Shown here: positions 1 to 13,810 of the stretch, in pieces
Numbering within the stretch: position 1 is the first letter of the stretch
Layout of the letters: every line of letters begins with the position of its first letter
Source: Bolinopsis microptera
Taxonomy: Eukaryota; Ctenophora; Tentaculata; Lobata; Bolinopsidae
Assembly (NCBI RefSeq): GCF_026151205.1
Contig: NC_087081.1
Location: 4,893,246-4,957,245, forward strand
Direction of reading: 5' to 3'
DNA length: 64,000 nt
Notes under the pieces: generated by a model
Database searches by the model: none
What the model was told of the DNA's origin: nothing
What the model saw: the letters and a program-made list of their open reading frames with translations, nothing else
Position numbers and translations under genes: made by a program

Positions 1-489
1 CTTGTCAAGTGTTGAATATTCTCCATATATATTGAGCTCTGTTCATTTCGCATTATCATTTTGTATTCTCGCTTGAGTTATAATTTTTATGAAAATAATA
101 GAAATCTGCATGCTCTGAAGATAATAATCCAATCTGGCGGGTGTGGGTTAACATTCAGTACTGATTTGTTTTCATCGCGAATTATTTTGCTTGAACGATT
201 TCCAGGAATTTGGACGTAAGGTCGATTTTTGTGTACGCTACAGAGTGTAACAGCAATTTTTGTGTATGTTTTGGCTTCAATTTAGCTAACTTTGCACCTA
301 TAATTTGTATCTTACAGTCGTAATATGAAAATTAACTGTTGTTTTATGACAGTGAACTGTTCTTGTGTATATCCACAATTTGATTTTTTTTGAAGGTATT
401 TTGTTTGTTCCTCAACTATTTTCAATATTTTATCTGTTTTTCAATTATTCTTGATATATTCTCTGTCTCTAAACTAGTTCCCTCGCCAG

Positions 490-3400
490 GGCCTCCCCTC
501 GCTCAGCAACCCTCTCGGACACAAACAACGAGGTGAGTGTTGGTTTGTACGTCTGTACGTTTGTATGTTTGCAGTCTTTTAATGTTTGTGTGTTAATAAT
601 TCTACCTAATTCAGGATATTATATAATCAATTAATTTTTTCTTTAGAATTTCTTTTGTAGAGTGGTGATGATGGGGGGTGCCAATTGCATAAAATTGCCC
701 CCCCCCCCCCTCCGGTGATGATTGTGGTTTAACTAATTAATAAAGTTAATGTTGAACGTTAATCGAGGTTGCTAAAGTATGCAGCAGTAAGTGTAATATG
801 AATATTGGATAACTTCTTTATTACAATTGTATTATTCAATCCTTCTTCTCTTTCAGCAATTTTTGGCAATTCTTTATGTTATGTATGAGATTTTAATGAT
901 AGATGGTTAATTAAAGTACTGTATATTCCTACAGAATATGTATTGTGGTACACAAGTATTGCCAGAAATAGACCCGTAGCAGGCAAGATTCCCGTTCTGC
1001 TGTAGTCGTTGAGGGCTCTTCAATTAGTAGCTAATTATGACTCATATAATTATGAGTCATAATTAGTTTAGAGTTATAGTTTATATTAATTATTTTGAGT
1101 TTTACCACGCTGATCATAATAAAATGAAGAAGATCATGCAATTTAAATAGCTTCAGCTGAAAGTTCATGTCTAGTTCCACCGCCCAGCCTCCTTGCCTGT
1201 TCATGATGTCAACATGTTCAACATGTTCAACATGTCAACATTTTTCAGTATTTGTTGCTCATAATGTTCTCGTCGCTGGACAATACATTATTTTTATTTA
1301 TGTGCATTATATTCAAGTTGTGGTGAGATAATTGTAAGGCAGTTGGTAAATCCTTGCTAATGTTTTACACAAAACGCGGAATTTACTTTGGAATCCTAGT
1401 CAGTTCCGTGACCGTATGCTGTATATTCTTATATTATATTGTGGATCTGCAAATTTAAGAACCCCGATTTGTTTCATGTAAATTCTTTTACATGTGCATT
1501 TAAATTCAACATTAATATTTGCATATCAGTTTTATTCAATAACCTCTTTACTTTACATTTATCTGCATGAAAACATTTAATTAATTATCTAATTAATTAT
1601 CTAATTACACCTCAGATCCCCTGTCACCGGGACTAGAAAGTGACGGGTCGCGTGACAACCTCTCACCCAGTGGGTACAGTGACAGTACCAGTAACTCTAC
1701 CTCCCACGAACACGTGGACCAACTAGAGACTCAACATAATAACAACAGATTGTAAGTAAAACACAAGGAAATAACTTCAAGTAGTTTACTTATATTGGAC
1801 TCATCATAATAACAACAGATTGTAAGTAAAACACAAGGAAATAACTTCAAGTAGTTTACTTATATTGGACTCATCATAATAACAACAGATTGTAAGTAAA
1901 ACACAAGGAAATAACTTCAAGTAGTTTACTTATATTGGACTCATCATAATAACAACAGATTGTAAGAAAAACACAAGGAAATAACTTCAAAAACAGATAA
2001 CAGGTAATTTCAATTGACAATAACAGATAATTTTGATCGACTGACAGGAGGGCTGCACGACGGCCAGGCCCCCTCAAGCTCACGGAGATCAGATCATGTC
2101 ACCAATTAGTGACGTATAATTAGTGATGTGATCCGTCAGTAGAATTTAACTGACCTAGATTTTCTGGAAACTACGTTTGTTCATATTTCATGCTACCCTG
2201 ATCATTATGAGCTTCTGAAGTCCGTATATACATTCGGAAGGCTGTGGATGTGATTGGTTCCATATACTAACCTTATCGGACCTTATTTGGACGGTCATTA
2301 CTTAAACGGACATAATTATGAACGGACATTAATATGAACGCTAGAAGGCAATCAAAACCATCAAAAATCCGAATTTTTTTCATCTTTTTTAAAACTTTTT
2401 TAATTTTAGCAAATAATTTTTTCCCTGCTCTTGCCGAAGGCAAAAAGATCGTAGGGAATAAGTAATCGGGTTTGGATATATGAGCTATCCCGATGGACCT
2501 GCGATGATGACAAAAGTCTGCTCCTTCGCAATATAGACCACTCCCCTATAATTAAGTGTATAGGAAGCGTCTGTTATGCTGCGCGCGACGCTCGGCATGT
2601 GTTAGTTAATTGCAGTATCCAACGCGAATTTCAACTGTCAAACGATGCCGTTCAAATTAAATTAGCCCAAAATTTGTGCGCGGCGTACTATATATTCGAG
2701 TACATGCAATCCTGCACGCGCGCAATGACAAATTACGATGAAAATATTGCAACTTTTTAACAACAAAATAATCCAATATCTGATTTTTATTAATCGATAA
2801 AATTAACTTTTCGTTGCAAACATTAACGGTTTAAGCAGGGAAAATTAATCGTGCGTGGTGTAACCGCGGCGAAATTCTTGTTAAACCCATTTTTCATACA
2901 GTAAGCAAGAAACATGATAAAATATGAAAATCGCGATTTGTCGCTGCAAACGTCAAAAATCGCGATTTGTCGCGGAGATTGGGAAAAATCGCGACTCCGC
3001 ACGTGCCGCGATTTCCTTTTGTCCTTGAATTATATACCTAAGAACACTTGATCGGCTCACTCCCGTTGCATGCCTTTGGCACGTACGTCTCACATCCCTA
3101 GATACGAGAACCCCCCTTTATTAAGAGCTCCCGTCCCTTATGTAATCTAAAAGATCATGTTTACTTCTTAATGCACATCCATGATGTACAGAGTTGATAT
3201 GTGAATTCTACACTGTATCTAGCCCATTTCTAGGTCAGTTAAATTCTACTGATGGATTATATCACTAATTATACGTTACTAATTGGTGATATGATCTGAT
3301 CTCCGTGGGACCCCTAATAATGAGGGGGCCTGGTCGTCGGCCTCCCGAAAGGAGCAGGAGTTGCAAACCGGCCGTTTTAAATCATTGTAATGACTCGTTG

Positions 3401-6400
3401 TTATAGCTCGTTGCCAATGCGGGTGCTGTCACCCGTTTTCTCGGAGACGGCAACAGACTGCACGACGGACCGACAGACCGACAGCACAACACCGGACATT
3501 GGCCCTCTGCCAACTCCGCCTTCACAGACCCCGGAGAGACCGCCATACTTTGACCGACAGACTGACAGACAGACTGACAGACCTCTTAGAAGCTCGGTTA
3601 CCTTCAGTCCTATCTATTCTCCTAAACCTCACGCCAGGGTGACTTACTTATTGTTATACTCCTGAATTTATAACCGCCGAGTTTGAAAAATAAAAGCAAG
3701 ATTTTAGTTTTGTAGTTCCATGCATTGATAGGGGTCTTATGTCGAACAAAGTTTCGCTTCCCATTAAAAGGCAATGCAACCTAGTAAGTACTAGTAGTAT
3801 AGTACCTGTACTAGTAGTACCTGATGATAGTAAAATACTGACTATTGATGACGGTAGTTACTCTACAAGGTTGTTGGTAGTAGCCCTGAAGTGAAGCATC
3901 CTGAGAAAAGGAAAAGTCTGAACTCTTTACTGAAACGGCTCTCTTCGACCTCAGTGCCTGACAAGTACACTTACTAAACTTACTAAACTTATTAAACTTA
4001 TTAAACTTACTAACCTTACTAAACTTACTAAACTTACTTAAACTTACTAAACTTACTAAACTTACTAAACTTACTAAACTTACTAAACTTACTAAACTTA
4101 CTAAACTTACTAAACTTACTAAACTTACTAAACTTACTAAACTTACTAAAATTACTAAACTTACTAAACTTATTCAACTTACTAAACTTACTAACTTACT
4201 AAACTTACTAAACTTACTAAACTTACTAAACTTACTAAACTTACTAAACTTACTAAACTTACTAAACTTACTAACTTACTAAACTTACTAAACTTACTAA
4301 ACTTACTAATCTTACTAAACTTACTAAACTTACTAAACTTACTAAACTTACTAAACTTACTAAACTTACTAAACTTACTAAACTTACTAAACTTACTAAA
4401 CTTACTAAACTTACTAAACTTACTAAACTTACTAAACTTACTAAACTCATTAAACTTACTAACTTACTTACAAGATCGACTGACTACTCACCACTCACTA
4501 CTGAGACTGTAATGACTGCAACTGTCACGTTTTTATTTTCATTAATCATTTAATTAATAATTTAGTTAATATCTTATCATGCCATTTTCACTTACCATCT
4601 AACTAGTGTGAAACAGTATCATATTCAGATTGCCGACAGATACCCCTGTAAAGCGCTGGAAGAGTCTACCCAAGGATCATTCCGTTGTTCCTAAAAGACC
4701 AACCGAGGGAATTAACCGTCCTAAATCCGCCGCTGAGGAATCGGAAATGTTCAAGTGAGTACTGCCACTTTTATCTCGAATCTGCCAATTTACTTATTGA
4801 TCAAGTTTCTTGATCAAGACGTGAATTGGCTGATTTTTTAATCACGTGGTATCAAGTGCAACTAACGGTAATTTCCATCTTAAGACTTAAAGTGTAATCC
4901 TCAGGGGACTAATTATAATAATGAATTAACAGAATAAGTGAAGGATTAGTCCCCTCAGGATGGCACTCTTGAAGTATTGGAGTTTGGATTTGGCAGTTAG
5001 TTTACTTTATACCTTGTTATTACGTGATACTTCTAGTTAAAATCTAGTGAAGCAATTCTGTAGAAAACGAATCTTTTAGTGGTTATTTATTGGTTAGCTA
5101 ATTTATTATTAACTTAATACTTAGGTGCATGTCATTGGACGGCAAGCAAGTGTTTGCAATGAAAACAATCCGCCAGTAGGTTTTGTGTTTCGTACCTCTG
5201 ATTTCTCCTACTTAATTAATGTAAATAAGTGTACTTTACACATTTAAGTTACAACCTTAAATAATCACTCAGCAGTGAAACTGTGGTAAAAGTAAAAACT
5301 AGAGCTATAAGGGCGCGGTAAATATGACACATCCATGATACTCGAGATTTACTCTGCACAGATCGACATCTAATTTATCTCACTTGAAAATCAAAACAGT
5401 AATAAATGTTATTTAAACATTTTAAGTTAAAATGTTAAATACTCAGAAGTGTTATACCAGCTGCAAGGGTTCGGTAAATATAGCTCATCCTTAATGCTCG
5501 AGATTCACTCTGCACAGATTTACATAGAGTTGCACAGATATGCTTAGAATTGCACAGATTTGCCTAATTATGCCCACATATTGAGAATATTCACTTATAA
5601 TTACACAAAGATGCTGTGTATAGTGTGATGATAATCGTTCTGTAATCGAAATAACATAATGATTATATAGTCATAATCACATAACGATATAATCATAATC
5701 CATAATGATCATTATTATCGAATTCTGTAATCGTGCCTTTGCGACTACCGATGAAAAGTGATTCTCTTAAGTTACAAATCACTCTTATAAGGATTGATTA
5801 TAACAAATCTCTGACGTCACAATTTTATACTTCTGAACATCAATGTCTATATAATGATAATGAGCTGCTGGTAATATAACTAGCTGGTTACACTTACTAC
5901 ACTGTTCCGACTCTTTCATTTCATTTCATGATTACTCTCCCGGTTTTGCTCTATCAGTTGATCATCAGAACAAAGTGTCAGCAGTCATAATTACATGCAT
6001 ATTATTATTTTATTTTCATGTTATTAGCTAATTAATTAACATGATAAAATTCCCCATGTTCACTTTTCAGCAGTCGTGTGTGTGTGTCCGCTTTATCTTG
6101 GAGTTGTAATCTTACGTTGTTGTCTAATAATCCTGCTGTTTAAGTTTGTAAGGGATTGTTCACATCGTGCGTTAGCTATCTTAGGAGGGGGGGTTTGGAA
6201 AGGCTAACTATAATTTCTATACAATGTTATGTTTAAAGTAGCTTACGGAGCGGGTCCGAAAGGTCAATATCTGGCTTACGTTATATGTGAACATTCCTTC
6301 GACCATCATTCTGTGATGAACATGTCCCCTCGCTCCTTAGGATCTAGTGCTACACAGATTGAAATAAGATATATCTTTAATTAATTTTAGATTTAAGTAT

Positions 6401-7287
6401 TTTTACTGCATGTTTTGCACATTTTATCAAAATATTGGGTTGGGTCTGGAAGTAGAAACTAGAAAGTTCGCCAGCTAGTTCTCTTGAGAGAGTTCTACTG
6501 AAGACAATAATGTCTCTGAACCCAATAAATTTACCTACTCATAGTGAGATTACTGGGCAGTTGTTCCCTATATGGATGCTGCACTTAACCAAATTATAAA
6601 GCTCACCGTTAAATTAGCATTAATGTTCCGCTACTCTGTTTGGTATTGTCTCCAAATACTATTGTCCAATATCTTGCTTTGGTTAAACTAAAATAAATTA
6701 ATCCTTCCTCAAGGGACATTTTCAAGTTTGTTACAGTTACTTTGTGGTTTAAAACTTTAAAGCTTTAAAAGCACTCTTGTTTAACTGGCCCTTGATCTGT
6801 TTATTGGTTACACACACTTCATAAATTGTTATATAATTCAACCAGCTGCCAGCATAAACTTATATTTCACTTCTATTCTTCAAGATTTAAAAGAAATCTC
6901 AGTGATCTATTAATCAATAACATATGGATTTATTTTCAGTGATATTTTAAAGCGGCCTTCCTCTGAAGATATGTCAAGGTATTTTTCAGTTTTTATCTCT
7001 TCCTTTTTTGTAGAAAATTGCTGCAACAAAACAACTAAAATCAAATTAAAACAAAAGTATTCAATCGTGCGCTAGATCTAACTTAAATGAGTTAAATTTA
7101 AAAATGACAAGAAGAACACAGTATTTTTGCCAGCAACAGTTCGGACGGTTCGAACAGATCACCATTCCTGGATCCGAACAGTGTTAACCGGCGGGAGAGT
7201 AGGAATGTTAACCTCATTGAGTTTGAGCATGATCCAGATCTGGACATTCCTGATGATATGGTTCTGTGGTCTCAGACTCATTCCCAG
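490..7287 (+). CDS. RhoGEF N-terminal linker exons (7 exons)
   Basis: These exons encode residues 1-266 of the visible protein. They are rich in Ser, Pro, Thr and charged residues, with no fold I can name: SPSGYSDSTSNSTS in exon 2, a TDRQTDRQTDR repeat in exon 3, a basic KRKSLNSLLKRL stretch in exon 4 and VKRWKSLPKDHS in exon 5. The last exon ends in an acidic segment with a Trp (DLDIPDDMVLW) just before the DH domain, where RGS-RhoGEFs also carry an acidic/Trp linker. The order and phases of the exons support translation as one frame. Similarity to any database protein was not tested, and these exons probably evolve fast. Confidence 0.75.
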
Positions 7288-10200
7288 GTTAGTAGTCATT
7301 TAATTAGATCAAATTAAATTAAAAGCTCGTGTCTAGAAATACACGGTTGAATTTGTTGTCAAGCAATTTCATAAATTTGTCCCTATTTCGTGAAGAATGA
7401 TTGATTGATTGAGACTCTGACCTTGAGATAAAACATTATAATGCTAACATTATTGAAAATTATCAATCTTAATAAATCTTACATAATTTTACATAATGTT
7501 ACCTTATATAATCAATCACCCATTTCAGCTGATAAAGACGAGAAATATGTCAAAGAAGCAGATTCAGAGACAAGATGTTATTCACGAATTTGTACACACA
7601 GAACAACATTACGTCAGAAAACTTAAAGTGCTCAACGTTGTAAGTTTAATTAATGGACCATTTAGGTCTTTAATCAATTAGAAATCAACTCATTATTTGA
7701 TTCATTTTGTTGAATCGAGGCTTTTCTTGGGGTAGAACTGGGCTATATTCGTGTGGCCCAAAACGAACTCGATTTAGTGGCAAAATAGTTGTGCAGGCCG
7801 AAAAGAAAAGCCATGGTGTTTTGACTTTATTCATTTTTATTATTTTGAAGAAAAAAAAATAGGCGACAACAGTCCATTTTACTAATAATCGGATGGAGTC
7901 TAACTTAATTATTAATCAATCACCAAGAGTTAATTGCTGAAAAATTGAACATTGTATAAGTAATAAGTTACTATAGCACACGATTTGCTATTTTAATCTC
8001 CCCTCTTTAGCCAGTGAAACTCTTCTGGAGCTCCTTTACACTCTCCTCAGCTAGCAGTATCTTAATAGCTGTAGTGCCAACTGTGTCCGTACCTACTTTC
8101 TCCTGGGGACATTCTTTATTTAAGCACTATTAGAACAATACTACTCTATATGGAATAGAGTAGAGTAGAACAGAACTGAATAGAATGGAATAGAATTGAA
8201 TAGAATTGAATAGAATTGAATAGAATTGAACAGAACTGAATAGAATGGAATAGAATTGAGTAGAGTATAATGGAATAGAATAGAATACACTACTCTAAAT
8301 GGGTTAAATTTGAGTATTCCCGGTCGGCTCCCAGAACGGCAAAATCGTGGCAATGATTAGAAGATGCCTTGTGAAGCGTTAAGGGGACATACACCAAAAG
8401 CTTTTATGCCCTGGCCCTGCTGTTAACGTCATATTAAGAAAGTATACATAAAAACAATAAGATTTGATACATTAAAAATTATTTTTGAGGACCCGCACAT
8501 TCGAAAAAATAAATATTTTCTTTTTCGAAATTTTTGGAAATTTTGAGAAGTCTGTCACTGTAATACCGATATTTCGGTCATTTTAAACGTTTATTGACTG
8601 ATTTTTTAACTGAATATTATTTATAATCCGTACAAGAAGCCCTTCAAAGGATTTTATAATTAAAATATAGATGACGAAGTTAAAGACCAAACAAGGTCGA
8701 AAGAAGCAAAATTGAAATTTTTGTAAAAATCAAAGTTGTATATTTTACCATTCACCCAGGTCATAAGATATCGCTTCAAAAATTCTTGTGAGTGTAGCTG
8801 ATGATCATATCCAACTTTTTGGAACAGGATTTCTCCCAATTTTGAGTTTTAAGGTATGAAATGTGGCCTCAAACGACTTAGTAAAATTCATCGTAAAAAG
8901 GGCCAAACATGGCAGATTTAAGGCTTATAATGCCTATAACTCAAAAAGTATCAGTTTTTTTGAAATAATTTTTACAGGATCGTAATCAGCTTGGTAAGAC
9001 AAATCTTTTAGTATCAAATTTATAATAGTTAAAGACACAAAATTTGTAAAAAAATGTGTACAATTTGTACAAAATTTATACAAGGGGGGAGCTTGTGTTC
9101 GAGCTAGAAAATTATTTAAGACAATTTGTCTTCTAAAATCACCTATTTGGTACTAATTACGATTCTGTAAAATTTATTTCAAAAAAAAACTGATACTTTG
9201 TGAGTTATAGGCATTTTAAGTCTTAAATCTGCCATGTTTGGCCCTTTTTACGATGAATTTTACTAAGTCGTTTGAGGCCACATTTCATACCTTAAAACTC
9301 AAAATTGGGAGAAATCCTGTTCCAAAAAGTTGGATATGATCATCAGCTACACTCACAAGAATTTTTGAAGCGATATCTTATGACCTGGGTGAATGGTAAA
9401 ATATACAACTTTGATTTTTACAAAAATTTCAATTTTGCTTCTCTCGACCTTGTTTGGTCTTTAACTTCGTCATCTATATTTTAATTATAAAATCCTTTGA
9501 AGGGCTTCTTGTACGGATTATAAATAATGTTCAGTTAAAAAATCAGTCAATAAACGTTTAAAATGACCGAAATATCGGTATTACAGTGTCAGACTTCTCA
9601 AAATTTCCAAAAATTTCGAAAAAGAAAATATTTATTTTTTCGAAAGTGCGGGTCCTCAAAAATAATTTTTAATGTATCAAATCTTATTGTTTTTATGTAT
9701 ACTTTCTTAATATGACGTTAACAGCAGGGCCAGGGCATAAAAGCTTTTGGTGTATGTCCCCTTAAGTGAGGGGGGGGGGGGGGGGGGGGGGGGGGTCGCT
9801 ACACTGTGTATTTGTGTAGCGACCCCCCCCCCCGTTTAGTGTGCAGACAATACACAATTTATTGCAGATCTTTAATAATTGTTTTCGTGAAAATCTTATT
9901 GGAATGTGAAGAGGATTTCTTGTACAGGCAACTAGGTTAAGCTGTTTACCCAGGCCTTGGCCATTCCTGTGGTGAGTAGATAAACACTCACTAATTAGAA
10001 CTACCCATCCCAGTAGATGATTATTAAACACTCACTTTAACCCGGTCAATCCCGGACTGGATAACAGAAAGGCTCAGCTTTAGACCCAGATGTCGCGCTA
10101 TATCTCCAACGAAAGCGTGCATTTCAGGTCCCTCGATAGTGTCTGACTCGTTGGAATCATAATGAGATAGAATATCCTGCGGGGAGCCATTTTAGGGCTA

Positions 10201-13200
10201 AATAAACGGGCAACATAGGGAATGAATCATTTGTTTACCTTATGAGAGAGATTTGGTTGCAGTGTTTTGTATTTTACTATCTGTAATTAAGAGCTTAAAC
10301 ATACATGATTGCCTTGACGTGTTTACTGTTCATAATGTTCTGAAGGTAATTCAGGATTGAATGAACTGCTAAAAATTTGATATCTGGTAACACAAGAAAC
10401 CAATAACCTTGACATGTTTGCTGGTTATAATCACATTGCCCCCCCCCCTGGTAACACAAGAAACCAATAACCTTGACATGTTTGCTGGTTATAATTTGAT
10501 ATCTGGTAACACAAGAAACCAATAACCTTGACATGTTTGCTGGTTATAATTTGATATCTGGTAACACAAGAAACCAATAACCTTGACATGTTTGCTGGTT
10601 ATAATCTTCTGCTTGATAATCTTGTCCAGGAAGTTCTCCTCCAGTTTCAGATAATCTGCCAGCTCGCTCATCTCGAACTTTCCATCCTGGTTCACATCGT
10701 GGGTATCCATGACGTTTATCATGTCAGCTGTGTACTTCTCTACCTACAGATATTAGGAGGTTCTGCCTGGCTACTGCATAGTTACAGCATAGTTACAGCA
10801 TAGTTACAGCACATTTAAGTTTTTAAGTACTTGGTTACATCTTAGTTAGTAACCAAATATAAAATATACATTATACTTAGTTACCTCCTTAGGGGTGATT
10901 TTGGCGCAGTCCTTCTTTAAAAACAGGTCCTTCATAAACTGACAGAACTCCGTGTACTCCAGGTAACCGTTTCCGTCGTTATCATAGTGAAACCAAACCT
11001 GGCAGAGATATTATCATAGTGAAACCAAACCTGGCAGCGATATTATCATAGTGAAACCAAACCTGGCAGCGATATTATCATAGTAAAACCAAACCTGGCA
11101 GCAATATTATCATAGTGAAACCAAACTTGGCAGCGATATTATCATAGTGAAACCAAACCTGGCAGCGATATTATCATAGTAAAACCAAACCTGGCAGCGA
11201 TATTATCATAGTGAAACCAAACCTGGCAGCGATATTATCATAGTGAAACCAAACCTGGCAGCGATATTATCATAGTGAAACCAAACCTGGCAGCAATATT
11301 ATCATAGTGAAACCAAACTTGGCAGCGATATTATCATAGTGAAACCAAACCTGGCAGCGATATTATCATAGTAAAACCAAACCTGGCAGCGATATTATAT
11401 GTATCATAGTGAAACCAAACATGGCAGCGATATTATCATAGTGAAACCAAACCTGGCAGCGATATTATCATAGTAAAACCAAACCTGGCAGCGATATTAT
11501 ATGTATCATAGTGAAACCAAACATGGCAGCGATATTATCATAGTGAAACCAAACCTGGCAGCGATATTATCATAGTGAAACCAAACCTGGCAGCGATATT
11601 ATCATAGTGAAACCAAACCTGGCAGCGATATTATCATAGTGAAAACAAACCTGGCAGCTCAGCGATATTATCATAGTATAAATTTACAGAATGAAGTTTA
11701 GACAAATGCATAAAAGGTTATTCAAAAAGTACATCCTTGCAAGACTTTTGAAACACCCTATACACAATTAAAGTACTAAAAAGCATGTTTGTTGATTTAT
11801 TTCCCCTACTAGCCCCCAAAAGTATTGCTAGAGATCTTAAAACGAAATGGCCACGTGATGGCTCAAAATGACCACGCGATGACTCAAATGACCACGTGAT
11901 AAGCGACAAGGACAAGCTGGTGTTACCCTGGTTACCTGCATGAACTCTGTGCTGGTTAGCTTCTTGTTCTTCAGTTTTCTGAGGTTACTTCCACCTAGAA
12001 CTTTAGATTCCTTGCTGAACAGGCCACTCAAACAACTCATGTTTTGCCTGATTCGGTTTTAGTTCAAGAAAACTACAAATTTTTTCAAGAAAACAAAAAA
12101 GTTGTGTTGATCATGCTAAAATGGGAAAATTGCGAAACTTAACTTTTAGTGTTAGGTAGAAGTCGATTTTTTTAGTTGCAAAACGGAACAACTTTAGAAA
12201 AGAAAATTTGAAATAACGTCAAGTTAATAATAGACGATAGAAAGGAGTATCTTTTAACAGCAGCAAATAAAAATTAAATTTGGCAACCTTGTATGTTTTC
12301 GATAAAGGTGTTCGTCACACTGTAATTATTAAAAATGCTTGAGTTTTTAACAATAGAGTTTGACGGATTCCCACCATAAATCAGTAAGGCAAACCACACT
12401 ACCAATATAGCGAATTTTGTGTAATTTCAAGTACAAAGTCCGGTATAAATTAAACAAACTATCCGTGAACTAGGAGCTTGTCACCAAAGTTTTAGAATCC
12501 GTCCACTAACCTGAATGCGTCATGCCGTTATATTACAGTATTAAAGTGTTGAAAGTTAATGTAGGAGGCTGTCAGTTTTATCTGTGATAGCTGGAGCTTT
12601 GTAAATAATTGTCTTAATGTCACATGGCTAGACATGGGAAAGCAAAGGAATTCTTATAATTTAATGATTAGAAACTAGCTCCACTTTGTACTTTACACGT
12701 TTAATTGTAAACACAAGTATCAAGAGTCAAAAATTTCAAGACGGGCACTTTTAGATGTAATAGAATGACTACAATCCAAACAAGAAAACTACTGATCTCT
12801 TCAATATGTGCTCTATTATTAGCTGTCCAGTACAGTACACTACCCCGTTATAAACACATATTTACATGCAAATCATACAGACAAATAAAGCATGACCAAC
12901 TGACGTCATCATGTCACGTGACCAACTGACAAGCTTGAGGTGTGATAGTGACGTACGAATAAACGGCGCGAAATGGCGTACAACCGGCACTTAAACGGCA
13001 TATTAATGGCGCATAAACGGTGACTGTTCTTTCAATTTCTCCAAACTTAATTAATAAAAGGGCCAGGTTTCGTGTGTACTGTGTAGTGAGGTAGGTAGCT
13101 AATTTCTGTACTGAATAAAAGTTAAAAAGTGCCATCTGTCACTAGTAAATGTTTTACCTTACTTAGTATAGTAGTGGAGTATTTTAAAACAGTTAACTTC

Positions 13201-13776
13201 GTTATAAGAAGACTTTTGTCTGTTTCGTGGCAGGGCTCCTTTAAAGGAATGCCACTTTTCCCCTTACTACTGAGGTCAATTGATCTGGAAGTTTTCAGTG
13301 ATCTAACTAGAATTGTACCAATATTGTGTATTATTCACTGTTCACTTTGTTTCACAATTTCTAAAGATAAGAACAGACAAGCCAAGATCGTGTGCTATAC
13401 AGGGAGTATGCCTATTTCTGTAGAATAACCGGGGCATTTATAAACATGCTCTCCGTTATTGGAAGGCTTCATTTCTTTGACAATCGTGATTATTTGGCCA
13501 AGTTAACAAACAATCATTTTGGCATTTTGCCAACACCCACTCGTACCATGTATTTTTGTGCTAAAATCTGATCATTGATCGAGCTGGTAGTTCAAGCACT
13601 TTTCATCTGTGATTAAAGTAAAGTTTCTCATGAAGTCGTACTTCGCGTCTACTTCACTTATCAAACTGGAGTCTCTCTGAAGAGGCCAACAAATGCCCCT
13701 ACTGTAAGCAAGGTCACGATTAATTAGCTAACTAATTAACTGATTAATTTTGTTAGCTAGTTATCATTAGTGACGG

Positions 13777-13810
<34 letters not shown>

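Noticed and set aside
5129-5175. Possible exon reading DGKQVFAMKTIRQ, like the Lys-bearing strand of a protein kinase
   Set aside because: It has an acceptor-like AG but runs into TAG without a GT donor in frame, and no other kinase motif is nearby; the RhoGEF phases join cleanly without it.
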